A stretch of 64,000 bases of DNA from Kribbella sp. VKM Ac-2568. GTDB lineage: Bacteria; Actinomycetota; Actinomycetes; Propionibacteriales; Kribbellaceae. Position numbers and translations under genes: made by a program. Location: positions 1-64,000 of the forward strand of contig NZ_SLVF01000008.1 in assembly GCF_004345365.1 (NCBI RefSeq), written 5' to 3'. The notes beneath the pieces are model-generated. The model was not told where the DNA came from. It did no database searches and saw nothing but the letters and a program-made list of their open reading frames with translations. Of this stretch, positions 25,989 through 36,528 are shown piece after piece; positions within the stretch are counted from its first letter, which is position 1; the number at the start of each line of letters is the position of its first letter.

Positions 25989-26708
25989 TCAGACGGTCAG
26001 GCCGTAGGTGATGCCTGCTGGGGTCGGGTCGTCTTCGTGGTCCAGGTCGGGAGTGCGCACGTACTCTTCCCAGGCGAGCAGCTTGTCCAGGTTCCGGCGT
26101 ACCGGTTCGAGGACTTCGGCGACGGAGACGTCGCGGCCCAGTTCCTTGGCGAGCGTGGTGACATCGGCGTCGGAGATGCCGCACGGGACGATCCGGTCGA
26201 ACCAGGCGAGGTCGTTGTCACAGTTCAGCGCGAACCCGTGCATGGTGACGCCCTGCGCCACCCGGATCCCGATCGCCGCGATCTTCCGCTCGCGCCCGCG
26301 CTCGTCCGCGGGAACCCAGACGCCACTGCGCCCCTTCACCCGTCCGGTCCGTACGCCGAGCTCCGCGCATACCGCGATCAGGGCTTCCTCGAGCCGGCGG
26401 ACGTAGTCCACGACGTACACGTGTGAGGCGAGTTTCACGATCGGGTAGCCGACCAGTTGGCCCGGGCCGTGCCAGGTGATCTTGCCGCCCCGGTCGACGT
26501 CGACCACCGGCGTACCGTCCATCGGCCGCTCGTGCGGCTCGGTGCGCTTGCCGGCCGTGTAGACCGGCGGGTGCTCGAGCAGGATGACAGTGTCGGATCC
26601 GGTGCCCTCGGCAACTTCCGCGTGCAGGCGGCGCTGCTCGGCCCACGCCTGCTCGTAGTCGACCGCGTCGGCGCCGAAGCCGGCCTCCACATAGTTGATA
26701 GCCCTCAC
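25989..26708 (-). CDS. lipB: Lipoyl(octanoyl) transferase
   Basis: 239 aa. It transfers octanoyl from acyl carrier protein to lipoyl-domain lysines, ahead of LipA. Visible are the RGGKITWHGPGQLVGYPIV motif, the catalytic Lys in RKIAAIGIRV and the catalytic Cys in RIVPCGISD. The start is the GTG at 26708 with GAAGG before it; the long upstream extension is Arg-rich noise. In mycobacteria and Streptomyces lipB adjoins lipA, as I remember. Here some 9 kb of other genes separate them, so lipB must have its own promoter, shared face to face with the pseudokinase gene. Confidence 0.93.
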   Translation of the reverse strand: MRAINYVEAGFGADAVDYEQAWAEQRRLHAEVAEGTGSDTVILLEHPPVYTAGKRTEPHERPMDGTPVVDVDRGGKITWHGPGQLVGYPIVKLASHVYVVDYVRRLEEALIAVCAELGVRTGRVKGRSGVWVPADERGRERKIAAIGIRVAQGVTMHGFALNCDNDLAWFDRIVPCGISDADVTTLAKELGRDVSVAEVLEPVRRNLDKLLAWEEYVRTPDLDHEDDPTPAGITYGLTV

Positions 26709-26827
26709 ACCTTCGAGTGTATGCCGACCGCCACGGTGCCGTTCGCCCCCGTCCACAGGACGCCGGTCCGGCCCTTGCTGTGGATAACTCCGGCGGGTGC
26801 GACGACGATTCGTGCACTCTCTTGGAC

Positions 26828-28831
26828 ATGGCACTCGAAGACATCGCCGGCTACAGCCTGCGCCGTGGGCTCGGGTCCGGATCGGTCGGCGCCGTCTGGC
26901 TGATCCGGGACCTCGCCTCCGGCCGGCACGCCGTGCTCAAACGCATCCCCAAGTCCGCTATCCCGACGCCCAATGACTTCCGCGACGACCTGGCCCGTGC
27001 CCGGGGCATCGACCACCCACACGTGGCCCGCCTGCTCGAAGTACGCCAGACCGATCGAGAATGGCTCCTCTTCAGCCAGTACGTCGCAGCCGGCACGCTG
27101 ACGGCCCTCCTCCAACGACGGGGACCGCTTTCCCTAGGCGAACTGGTGACCCTGATCAGCCCGCTCGCTCAAGGCCTGGCCGCAATGCACCGCGCCGACC
27201 TGACTCACACCCGCTTGAGCTCGGACAACATCATGTTCGACGCCGACGGCCGCCCCGTCCTCACGGACCCAGGCCTCCGCCTAACCTCTCCGAACACCCC
27301 CGCCGACGACCTCAAAGCCCTAGGCGCCCTAGCTCTCCAGTCCGGAGCAGACCCCAAACTCTTCCCGCCCACCCTCTTCACCACTCCCGGCGACGACATA
27401 GCCCAACACCTCCTCTCCCTAACCCCACCCACCCCCATAGACCTCGGCTTCACCCCCGCCACCGCACGCCCGGCCCCGGAGTCAACCGCCCCGCCAACCA
27501 CCGCCCCGGAGACAACCGGCCCGGCGACCACCAACCCCGACACTGCACACTCCAGCGGTCCGGACTACGCCGGGGACAACCAGGCGAGCTCAGGGCCCGA
27601 CCCCGAGAAGTCCGTAGACAAGCAACCCGTCGACCAGCATCCGGTTGACCAGCAATCCACCGACCATGTAGCCCCCGTTCGGGAAGCCCTCGATCATGTA
27701 GCACGCGGGGAAGGAACCATGGGGGAGAGGCGCGGGGTCCTGGACTTCACCACCACCACCGCCGCCGAACCGACCACTGCCGGTTCCCCGGCCGCCAGAT
27801 CCACCAGTCGTAGCTCCACAGGCATTGCGCCGATCGGCCCCGAGCCCACAAGCCCTGGTTCCACAAGGCCCAGCACCGCCGGGCGCGGGCTGACCCGCCT
27901 GCGGTCGTCCGCCATGGGATCCACCCGAGCTGGGCCCATCGGCTCCGGCCGGGGTCGGGCAGGAGTGGGGCGTGGGGGAGCGGATGGTCCGGGGACCACG
28001 AGCCGCCTGGGGCGTGGGGTCACGCGCGGCGGGTCCTCACGGCATACGAGGTCTGCGCGCGGGCGCGTTCGCAGTACGGGGAAGGCGGGGACTCACCGGG
28101 GTGGATCTGTTGCGATGATTCGAGAAGGCTTGCAGGCAAAGCGTTCTACCTACGGAGTCCTCGTGGCTTGTGGAGTCGCGGCACTCATCGTGCTTGGCGT
28201 TGGTCTTGCAACGGTGGGTGTACTGGGGCAAGCAGCAACCGGGTCGACGACAACCGCAGGCACCCCGCAGAGTTCCTCAGCAACAAGGCCGGTCGCGACT
28301 TCATCTCCGAGCCCTAGCCCTCAGAAGACGAACCCCAGCCCTCAGGACCCGAGTCCCAGCGCTAGGTCGGTCGAGAGCGCGAGCCCGGGGCCTGTCACGC
28401 CTTCTGGAAAGCCGGGGGAGCCTCCGGGGGAATCCACGCGGGCGGCTGAGGACAGCAAGCGGTGGTTGCAGACTCTGCAGAGCCTTGACCGCCGTAGATC
28501 GCAAGCGTTCTCCACCTTGAATCCGGCTGACCTCGACGCGATCTACGTGCCCGGTAGTCCGCCGTGGTCGTCCGACCGTTCTCTGCTTGCCTCCTACCGT
28601 AAGCAGCAGGTCCGCGTGGAAGGCTTACGCATGCAGATCGAAACCCTCATCGTCGAACACCCGGGCGACGAGACCGTCGTACTCCGAATCGTCGACCGGT
28701 TGATCGCCGGCGCGGCTGTGACCCGTTCCGGCGACCGAACAGCGCTCCCGCCTGGTCCACCGACCACCCGCCGAATAACCCTCACGGCCAGCAATACCAG
28801 TTGGCGAATCTCAGCAATCACCACCACTTGA
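26828..28831 (+). CDS. Membrane-bound Ser/Thr pseudokinase-like protein
   Basis: 667 aa from the ATG at 26828. Residues 1-215 resemble a protein kinase: a short glycine loop GLGSGSVGAVW and the VAIK-type Lys in AVLKRI. The catalytic loop reads THTRLSSDNIMF, where HRD and the following Lys are lost, and the DFG position is DPG. Phosphotransfer is therefore unlikely. A low-complexity linker (220-440) leads to one transmembrane helix (about 443-465, GVLVACGVAALIVLGVGLA). A Ser/Pro stretch and an outer domain of about 125 residues (WLQTLQSLDRRRSQAF to the end), resembling NTF2-like folds, follow. A signalling or scaffold role is inferred. Confidence 0.7.
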   Translation: MALEDIAGYSLRRGLGSGSVGAVWLIRDLASGRHAVLKRIPKSAIPTPNDFRDDLARARGIDHPHVARLLEVRQTDREWLLFSQYVAAGTLTALLQRRGPLSLGELVTLISPLAQGLAAMHRADLTHTRLSSDNIMFDADGRPVLTDPGLRLTSPNTPADDLKALGALALQSGADPKLFPPTLFTTPGDDIAQHLLSLTPPTPIDLGFTPATARPAPESTAPPTTAPETTGPATTNPDTAHSSGPDYAGDNQASSGPDPEKSVDKQPVDQHPVDQQSTDHVAPVREALDHVARGEGTMGERRGVLDFTTTTAAEPTTAGSPAARSTSRSSTGIAPIGPEPTSPGSTRPSTAGRGLTRLRSSAMGSTRAGPIGSGRGRAGVGRGGADGPGTTSRLGRGVTRGGSSRHTRSARGRVRSTGKAGTHRGGSVAMIREGLQAKRSTYGVLVACGVAALIVLGVGLATVGVLGQAATGSTTTAGTPQSSSATRPVATSSPSPSPQKTNPSPQDPSPSARSVESASPGPVTPSGKPGEPPGESTRAAEDSKRWLQTLQSLDRRRSQAFSTLNPADLDAIYVPGSPPWSSDRSLLASYRKQQVRVEGLRMQIETLIVEHPGDETVVLRIVDRLIAGAAVTRSGDRTALPPGPPTTRRITLTASNTSWRISAITTT

Positions 28832-28876
28832 CCGAGCTCTCCAGGCAACTACCGGACCGCCTTGTAGTGGTGGCGG

Positions 28877-29767
28877 CTAATGGTTGAGGGCGGAGGCTAG
28901 GGCTTCGGGGGAGGTGGGGTGGGTGAAGGTGAAGCCGGTGGATTGGAGGGTGGTGGGGAGGGCTCGTTTGCTGCCGATGAGTTCCCAGGCGAATTCGCCG
29001 AGTGCGGTGGTGAGGGCGATGGCCGGGATCGGGATGAGTGACGGACGGTGGAGCGCGGCGGCCAGGTCCCTGGTGAACTGGCTGTTTCTGACGGGATTGG
29101 GGAGGACGACGTTCACTGGGCCGCTGACCTGGTCGTTCTCGGCTGCGTGGCGGACTGCTCGGAGCCAGTCCGTCAGGGAGACGACCGGGAAGTACTGCTT
29201 GCCTGAGCCGAGGCGACCGCCGACGCCAAGACGGAAGGGGAGGGCGAGGAGTTGGAAGGCGGGGGCGGCGTGGTCCAGGACAACGCCGGTCCGGAGGGTG
29301 GCGACGCGGCAGCCGGCTTCGCGGGCCGGGTCGGCGGCGCCTTCCCAGAGACGGACGACGTCGGAGAGGAAGCCTTCGCCGAGCGGGGTTTCCTCGGTGA
29401 GGATCTGGTCGCCGCAGTCCTTGCCGTAGCCGCCGATTCCGCTCTGGGTCAGGAAGACGGGTCGGCGTTCCATCTGCGCGGCGGCGGTGGCGAGAGTCGA
29501 GGTGGTGCTGACTCGGCTCTCGCGGATCGTCTTCTTGTACGTCGGGGTCCAAGGGCGGCCGACGTTCGCGCCGGCGAGGTTGATCAGCACGTCGGCCCCT
29601 TCGAGGGCGGCCGGATCCAGTTGGCCCTTGGCGGGATCCCAGCGGACCTCTCTCGGCTGGCTCGGGGCGCGGCGTACCAGCCGGACGACCTGGTGGCCGT
29701 CGGCAAGCAGATCGCGCGCGAGGGACTTGCCGAGGAAGCCGGAAGAACCAGCCAGCACGTACTTCAT
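28877..29767 (-). CDS. TIGR01777-family SDR epimerase/oxidoreductase
   Basis: 296 aa. The Rossmann motif GSSGFLGKSLARDLL at residues 7-21, the VLINLAGANVGRPWT segment and the C-terminal THPTSPEALASAL (DUF1731-like) match the YfcH/Rv2216 family of NAD(P)-dependent extended SDR proteins. The reaction is unknown. It lies downstream of the E2 gene on the same strand, and in mycobacteria the homologue stands between the E2 gene and lipB as I recall it, so the position is conserved. The sense-strand 3' end is strongly C-rich. Confidence 0.85.
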   Translation of the reverse strand: MKYVLAGSSGFLGKSLARDLLADGHQVVRLVRRAPSQPREVRWDPAKGQLDPAALEGADVLINLAGANVGRPWTPTYKKTIRESRVSTTSTLATAAAQMERRPVFLTQSGIGGYGKDCGDQILTEETPLGEGFLSDVVRLWEGAADPAREAGCRVATLRTGVVLDHAAPAFQLLALPFRLGVGGRLGSGKQYFPVVSLTDWLRAVRHAAENDQVSGPVNVVLPNPVRNSQFTRDLAAALHRPSLIPIPAIALTTALGEFAWELIGSKRALPTTLQSTGFTFTHPTSPEALASALNH

Positions 29768-30069
29768 CGTCAGATCCTCCCGGGATCGACTCGGAGTTCA
29801 TCGACCCGCCGCCAGGTCGCCGACGCGTCGAGCCTGCCACGCCGGGCAACCCGCCGTGCAGAGTGACTCGCCGCCCGGCGGTCCGGTACCCGGGGTTAGT
29901 CGTCGTGGATGTGCGCCGGGCGGCGGCTCGCACGGTTGCTGCCATCGACGGTCGAAGTTGCTGTCATGGGTGGAAAAGGCACCGACCCGCCGCGTGAGGG
30001 GTGCTCAGGCGGCAGGTCGGCGACGAGGTGGTGCGGTGGTCAGCCGATGGTGCGGGCTGCCACTGGTAA
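29768..30069. other. Intergenic region with long inverted repeat
   Basis: 302 bp between the epimerase and the E2 gene, both on the minus strand. It contains a perfect 12-bp inverted repeat, CGCCGCCCGGCG (29869-29880) and CGCCGGGCGGCG (29914-29925), with a 33-bp loop. This is either a terminator for the E2 gene or an element in the epimerase leader. No coding sequence is seen. Confidence 0.5.
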
Positions 30070-31983
30070 TCAGACGTCGAACTGGGCTTCTTCCAGGCGC
30101 TGCTTGACCGCGGTCAGGTAGCGGGCGGCGTCGGCGCCGTCCACCAGGCGGTGGTCGTAGGTCAGGGCCAGGTAGACCATCTGGCGGATGGCGATGGTCT
30201 CGCCCAGTTCCGGGTGGGTGATGACGACGGGGCGCTTGACGACCGCGCCGGTGCCGAGCATGCCCACCTGGGGCTGGTTGAGGATCGGGGTGTCGAAGAG
30301 AGCGCCGCGGCTGCCGGTGTTGGTGATGGTGAAGGTGCCGCCCGCCATCTCGTCCGGCAGCACCTTGTTGTTGCGGGTGCGGTCGGCGAGGTCGGCGATC
30401 TTCTTCGCCAGGCCCGCGATGTTCAGGTCACCGGCGTTGTGCACGACCGGGACCATCAGGCCCTTCTCGGCGTCGACGGCGATGCCCAGGTGCTCGGCGG
30501 CGTGGTACGTCACCTCACCGGCCTCGTCGTCGATCGAGGCGTTCAGCTTCGGGTACTGCTTCAGCGCGTCGATCGCGGCCAGCGCGAAGAATGGCAGGAA
30601 GGACAGCTTGACGCCCTCGCGGGCCTGGAACTCGGCCTTCTTGGCGTTCCGGAGCTTGGCGATCTCGGTGACGTCCACCTCGACCACGGTGGTCAGCTGC
30701 GCCGAGACGTGCAGCGAGTTGACCATGTGGTTGGCGATGGCCTTGCGGATCCGGCTCATCTTCTCGGTGGTACCGCGCAGCGGGCTGATCGCCGGAGCGG
30801 CCTTGGCCGGAGCGGGCGAGGCCGCTGGAGCCGAAGCCGCCGGAGCAGCGGCGGCGGCCGCCTTCTTCGCCTCGGCAGCGGCGATCACATCCTGCTTGCG
30901 GATGCGGCCGCCCACGCCGGTGCCCTGTACTGCGCCGAGGTCGACCTGGTGCTCGGTGGCCAGCTTGCGGACCAGCGGGGTCACGTAGTTCGGGCCGTCG
31001 GAGGACGAGCCGTTCGAGGAGGCGGCCGGGGCCGGAGCCGAAGGAGCGGGCGCCGAAGGAGCCTGGGCCGGTGCCGACTGCGGGGCAGGAGCCTGCGCGG
31101 CGGGCTGGGCCGACTGCGGTGCGGGAGCCTGGGCGGCCGGCTGAGCAGCCGGTGCCTGAGCCGGAGCTGCCTGCGGGGCAGGAGCAGCAGCCGGAGCCTG
31201 GGCCGCGGGGGCTGGGGCGGGAGCGGCGGCGGGGGCCGGAGCAGCCTCAGCAGGAGCGGGAGCGGACTCGGCCGGAGCGGCGGGGGCCGGGGCGGAGGCG
31301 GCGGGGGCCGCGTCGCCGGAGCCGACGATTGCCAGCTCGGCGCCGACCTCGACGGTCTCGTCCTCGGCGACCTTGATCTCCAGCAGCTTGCCGGCCACCG
31401 GCGACGGGATCTCGGTGTCGACCTTGTCGGTGGAGACCTCGAGGAGCGGCTCGTCGACGGCTACGTCGTCGCCGACCTGCTTGAGCCAGCGGGTCACGGT
31501 GCCCTCGGTGACGCTCTCACCCAGCGCGGGCAGGGTTACCGACGTGCCCGAGGAGGCCTGGCCTGCCGCCGGGGAGGCCGCGGGGGCTGAGGCCGCTTCG
31601 GCCGGAGCTGTGGTGGGGGCCTCGGCAGCGGGGGCCTGCTCGGCCGGAGCCTGAGCAGCTGGAGCCTCCTGGGCGGGTGCGGCCTGAGCCTCGGCGGCCG
31701 GGGCCTCCTGGGCAGGAGCGGCCTCCGGCGTACCAGAGCTTTCGCCGGCGTCGCCGATCACGGCGAGCTCGGCGCCGACCTCGACGGTCTCGTCCTCGGC
31801 GGCCTTGATCTCCAGCAGGGTGCCGGCCACCGGCGAGGGGATCTCGGTGTCGACCTTGTCGGTCGAGACCTCCAGCAGGGGCTCGTCCACGGCAACCGCG
31901 TCACCGACCTGCTTGAGCCAGCGGGTGACGGTTCCTTCGGTGACGCTCTCCCCGAGGGCCGGCAGGGATACAGAGGTCGGCAT
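30070..31983 (-). CDS. sucB: Dihydrolipoamide acyltransferase (E2), two lipoyl domains
   Basis: 637 aa E2 component of 2-oxoacid dehydrogenase complexes. Two lipoyl domains are near-identical, each with STDKVDTEIPSP (lipoylated Lys43 and Lys187), separated by Ala/Pro-rich linkers. A peripheral-subunit-binding domain (YVTPLVRKLATEHQVDLGAV) and the catalytic domain ending in DHRLVDGADAARYL follow. In actinobacteria this single E2 often serves both pyruvate and 2-oxoglutarate complexes, so sucB or dlaT would both be fair names. It is 107 bp downstream of the E3 gene, and lipA and lipB nearby supply its cofactor. Confidence 0.93.
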   Translation of the reverse strand: MPTSVSLPALGESVTEGTVTRWLKQVGDAVAVDEPLLEVSTDKVDTEIPSPVAGTLLEIKAAEDETVEVGAELAVIGDAGESSGTPEAAPAQEAPAAEAQAAPAQEAPAAQAPAEQAPAAEAPTTAPAEAASAPAASPAAGQASSGTSVTLPALGESVTEGTVTRWLKQVGDDVAVDEPLLEVSTDKVDTEIPSPVAGKLLEIKVAEDETVEVGAELAIVGSGDAAPAASAPAPAAPAESAPAPAEAAPAPAAAPAPAPAAQAPAAAPAPQAAPAQAPAAQPAAQAPAPQSAQPAAQAPAPQSAPAQAPSAPAPSAPAPAASSNGSSSDGPNYVTPLVRKLATEHQVDLGAVQGTGVGGRIRKQDVIAAAEAKKAAAAAAPAASAPAASPAPAKAAPAISPLRGTTEKMSRIRKAIANHMVNSLHVSAQLTTVVEVDVTEIAKLRNAKKAEFQAREGVKLSFLPFFALAAIDALKQYPKLNASIDDEAGEVTYHAAEHLGIAVDAEKGLMVPVVHNAGDLNIAGLAKKIADLADRTRNNKVLPDEMAGGTFTITNTGSRGALFDTPILNQPQVGMLGTGAVVKRPVVITHPELGETIAIRQMVYLALTYDHRLVDGADAARYLTAVKQRLEEAQFDV

Positions 31984-32090
31984 GACGGTCGTTGCTCCTT
32001 CGTCTGATCGGTCGAGTGTCAGCCTACGGTGCCGCTGGAACAGGCGCCCGCCGGGTCACGGCGGACACGCCCGTCACAGCAGCACCAAAC

Positions 32091-33479
32091 TTACTCATGG
32101 AAGTGCAGTGGCTTTCCGGCCAGCGCCAGATGCGCCTCGCCGAGAGCCTCGTTCTGGGTCGGGTGGGCGTGCACCAGCGGGGCGACGTCGGCGGGGAAGG
32201 CCTCCCAGTTGTAGATCAGCTGGGCCTCGCCGATCAGCTCGCCGACCCGGGAGCCGACCATGTGCAGGCCGACCACGGCGCCGTCCTTCGCGCGGACGAG
32301 CTTCACGAAGCCCTGGGTCTTGAGGATCTGGCTCTTGCCGTTGCCGCCGAGGTTGTAGTTGAGGATCTCCACCTCGCCGTACTTCGCCTTCGCCTGCTCC
32401 TCGGTGAGTCCGACGGAGGCGACCTCGGGCTCGGAGTACGTGACGCGCGGGATGCCGGCCTCGTCGATCAACGCCGGGTTCAGCCCGGCGATGTGCTCGG
32501 CGACGAAGATGCCCTGCTGGAAGCCGCGGTGCGCGAGCTGCAGGCCGGGCACGATGTCGCCGACCGCGTAGACGCCCGGGACGCTGGTCTGCAGGTGCTC
32601 GTCGACGGTGACGAAGCCGCGGTCGAGGGCGACCCCGACCTCTTCATAGCCCAGGCCGGCGGTGTTCGGGCCGCGGCCGACCGCGACCAGCAGCACCTCG
32701 GCCTCGATCACCTCGCCGCCGGCGACAGTCACCTTGACGCCGTTCTCGACCAGCTCGACGGACTCGAACGGCGTGCCGGTCTTGAAGCCGATCTTGCGCT
32801 TGCGGAACGCGCGCTCGAGCGTCTTGCTGCAGTCGGCGTCCTCGGACGGCACGAGCCGGGGGAGCGCCTCGACGATGGTCACCTTGGTGCCGAACGAGGT
32901 CCACGCGCTGGCGAACTCGACGCCGATCACGCCGCCGCCCAGGATCACCGCGGACTCGGGCACCCGGTCCAGCGTCAGCGCGTGCTCGCTGGCGATCACC
33001 CGGCGGCCGTCGAGCTCCAGGCCCGGCAGGGACTTCGAGTAGGAACCGGAGGCGATGATGACGTTCTTGCCCGTGTACGTCGTACCGGCGACCTCGACCG
33101 TGGTCGGGGAGGTGAGCCGCCCCTCGCCCTCGATCATGGTGATGCCGCGGGCCTTGATCTGGCCCTGCAGGCCCTTGAAGAGCCGGTCGACGACGCCGTC
33201 CTTGTACTTGTTCACGCCGCCCATGTCGACGCCCTCGAGCGTCGTCCGGACCCCGAACTGCTCGCCCTCGCGGGCCGAGTCGGCCACCTCGGCGGCGTGC
33301 AGCAGCGCCTTGGTGGGAATACAGCCGCGGTGCAGGCACGTGCCGCCCAGCTTGTCCTTCTCCACCAGGGCCACGGACATCCCCAGTCCCGCGGCCCGCA
33401 GCGCGGCGGCATAGCCACCGCTACCGCCGCCGAGGATCACCAGGTCGTAGTTCGTGCTGCTCTCTGCCGTGTTCGTCAC
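32091..33479 (-). CDS. lpdA: Dihydrolipoyl dehydrogenase (E3)
   Basis: 462 aa FAD enzyme reoxidising dihydrolipoamide with NAD+. The N-terminal FAD motif is LVILGGGSGGYAAA and the redox disulfide is GGTCLHRGCIPTK (C48/C53). The NAD-binding motif is AVILGGGVIGVEFAS, and the C-terminal catalytic pair is in VHAHPTQNEAL. The start is GTG with a strong GGAGG. It precedes the E2 gene on the same strand, giving a likely E3-E2 operon and a full lipoamide cycle for 2-oxoacid dehydrogenases and glycine cleavage. Confidence 0.95.
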   Translation of the reverse strand: MTNTAESSTNYDLVILGGGSGGYAAALRAAGLGMSVALVEKDKLGGTCLHRGCIPTKALLHAAEVADSAREGEQFGVRTTLEGVDMGGVNKYKDGVVDRLFKGLQGQIKARGITMIEGEGRLTSPTTVEVAGTTYTGKNVIIASGSYSKSLPGLELDGRRVIASEHALTLDRVPESAVILGGGVIGVEFASAWTSFGTKVTIVEALPRLVPSEDADCSKTLERAFRKRKIGFKTGTPFESVELVENGVKVTVAGGEVIEAEVLLVAVGRGPNTAGLGYEEVGVALDRGFVTVDEHLQTSVPGVYAVGDIVPGLQLAHRGFQQGIFVAEHIAGLNPALIDEAGIPRVTYSEPEVASVGLTEEQAKAKYGEVEILNYNLGGNGKSQILKTQGFVKLVRAKDGAVVGLHMVGSRVGELIGEAQLIYNWEAFPADVAPLVHAHPTQNEALGEAHLALAGKPLHFHE

Positions 33480-33611
33480 AGGTTCCTCCGTGGGCGTCAG
33501 GTCGGCGGGCGGCCCCGGATCGCGGAGTTCCGGCCCGGCGTCATCTTGTCACCGCCGCGCCGCCGCGTCGCTCCCGGGCTGGATTTGCCGGAATGGTGGA
33601 CACTGGCTCCC

Positions 33612-33926
33612 ATGAAGTGGTTCGGTCGCCGGCAGAAGCCGGGCACGATGCGCAAGTCGGACACTCCCGACCAGGCGCACCTGCGAGAGTTCGCCCAGAC
33701 ACGTCAGGGCGTCGAGGGATTCGTGGAGCCACGTACGGCGGTGACTGACTACACCCTGCTGCTGGTCGCCATCGACGGTGAGTGGACCCGTCGCCGGGTG
33801 CCATCGGTCCAGTGGGCGCACACCTTCGCGAACAAGCTCGGCATCCCCTCGTACGACGCGGCCGTGGTCGGTTACCCGCCCCGCATGCGTGAATACAACG
33901 CCCGCAAGAAGAACGGCCTCATTTGA
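33612..33926 (+). CDS. Small conserved-looking protein, function unknown
   Basis: 104 aa from the ATG at 33612; the much longer upstream frame is antisense to the E3 gene. The sequence is basic at both ends (MKWFGRRQKPGTMRKSDTPD and MREYNARKKNGLI) with a central beta-rich part (TDYTLLLVAIDGEWTRRR). There are no cysteines, signal peptide or known motif. It diverges from the E3 gene. Small proteins at this position are sometimes labelled oxidoreductase in actinobacterial genomes, but I see nothing here to justify that. Confidence 0.6.
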   Translation: MKWFGRRQKPGTMRKSDTPDQAHLREFAQTRQGVEGFVEPRTAVTDYTLLLVAIDGEWTRRRVPSVQWAHTFANKLGIPSYDAAVVGYPPRMREYNARKKNGLI

Positions 33927-33961
33927 GCCTCAGTCCCGACCAGCGCCCGCCACCGGGCTAA

Positions 33962-34189
33962 AGGATCGCGGCCGGCAACAGCGTGCTCGGTCGGCTGTAC
34001 GACAGTCTCTGCGCTCGGCACGTCCTGCTGGGCGTCGTGGCCCTACAGCGAAGTGCCACCCGTCGCCAGGACGTGCTCTCGGAGCACCAGGCGATCGTGG
34101 ACGGCCTGGCCTCGGGTGACGCGGCCGCGGCCGAGGCGGCGATCCTCCGCCACCTCGACACCACCGGCTCCATCCTCATGAAGGGCTGA
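33962..34189 (+). pseudogene. Remnant of GntR/FadR-type regulator (FCD domain end)
   Basis: An open frame begins straight after an in-frame TAA at 33959. It reads AGNSVLGRLYDSLCARHVLL and continues through VLSEHQAIVDGLASGDAAAA to ILRHLDTTGSIL, the last third of an FCD effector domain with the ligand-pocket His residues. No winged HTH or first half of FCD exists upstream in any frame, so only about 75 C-terminal residues survive. It is a 5'-deleted gene unless translated from an internal GTG at 33983. Confidence 0.65.
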
Positions 34190-34222
34190 GCAAGCCCTCA
34201 CTCAGATTCGCTGGAGGTATCT

Positions 34223-34570
34223 GTGTCCGAAACCCTCCGATTCACACTGCCCGGCGAGTGGGCGCTGATCGTCGGCGACGGCCCGGACGACCTGCTGCTG
34301 ACGGCAGCGTGCGACCACACCGATCGTGCGCTCGAGGTGCACGGCGTTGCCTGGAGCAAGCAGTCCGCCCCGGACCTGCTCGGCGACGTGGCCTGGCCGC
34401 TGGCCGCGATCGAGCATGAGCTGGACGCCTTCACCCTGAAGGCCTGGGTCAGACACGGCGAGCGGGAGCAGCTCATCCAGGACGGCACGCGGGTGGAACT
34501 GACCGATCCCCGCGGCCTGACCAGCCGGATCCTGTACTCCGTCGAGCGGCTCGCGGCGGCCTGGGAATGA
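34223..34570 (+). CDS. Hypothetical protein, coupled to cupin gene
   Basis: 115 aa from a GTG with GGAGG upstream. It is acidic and has no membrane segment or signal peptide (MSETLRFTLPGEWALIVGDG). Its stop overlaps the ATG of the cupin gene, so the two probably act in one process. I recognise no family. Confidence 0.6.
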   Translation: MSETLRFTLPGEWALIVGDGPDDLLLTAACDHTDRALEVHGVAWSKQSAPDLLGDVAWPLAAIEHELDAFTLKAWVRHGEREQLIQDGTRVELTDPRGLTSRILYSVERLAAAWE

Positions 34571-34899
34571 AGTCGCAGCACGAGTTCTTCACCGCGACGG
34601 ACGTCCCGTGGACCGACGGCGGACAAGGGATCAGCCAACGGGTGCTCAGCAGCGACCCGGCGGACGGGACGCTGACCAGGATCGCGAGGTGGGCGCCCGG
34701 GACGAGCTCAGGCGAAGAGGTGATCCAGCACGAGTACTTCGAGGAGGTCTACCTGCTCGAGGGAACGCTGACCGACCTCACCCTCGGCAAGACCTTCGGC
34801 CAGGGGGATTACGCCGCTCGCCGGCCCGGTATGCCGCATGGGCCGTACCGGACCGGCGAGGGGTGCACGATGCTGGAGATCCGTTACCGAACCAGCTAG
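34567..34899 (+). CDS. Small cupin-domain protein
   Basis: 110 aa, one cupin barrel of the ChrR/acetylacetonase-like type. Metal-site residues are suggested by IQHEYFEEVYLLEG (H, E) and MPHGPYRTGEG (H). ARWAPGTSSGEE is the usual lead-in strand. It may be a small dioxygenase, isomerase or sensor of a small molecule; the substrate is unknown. It is coupled to the preceding hypothetical gene, and the FCD remnant upstream suggests a once-regulated catabolic cluster. It converges with the aminopeptidase gene. Confidence 0.7.
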   Translation: MKSQHEFFTATDVPWTDGGQGISQRVLSSDPADGTLTRIARWAPGTSSGEEVIQHEYFEEVYLLEGTLTDLTLGKTFGQGDYAARRPGMPHGPYRTGEGCTMLEIRYRTS

Positions 34900-34930
34900 A
34901 AGGACCAGCTGGAAGGGCCGGCTGGAAGGG

Positions 34931-36424
<1,494 letters not shown>

Positions 36425-36528
36425 GAAATCCTCAGTCCTCCTTGACCGGGTGGCAGGTGCCGGTCGTGACGGTACGTGAATGCTGCCTCCGCATGCTACG
36501 CCGAGGCGCTTCCGGTAAGTTCCGCTGC

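Noticed and set aside
31992..33611. Long plus-strand frame upstream of the small 104-aa gene
   Set aside because: It is antisense to dihydrolipoyl dehydrogenase and reads as Leu/Val/Arg/Ala/Asp/Gly-rich mirror sequence; only the part from the ATG at 33612 is likely coded.
36425..36528. Possible glycine riboswitch before gcvT
   Set aside because: The 104-bp gap is too short for a tandem aptamer with its linker, and no aptamer core was seen.
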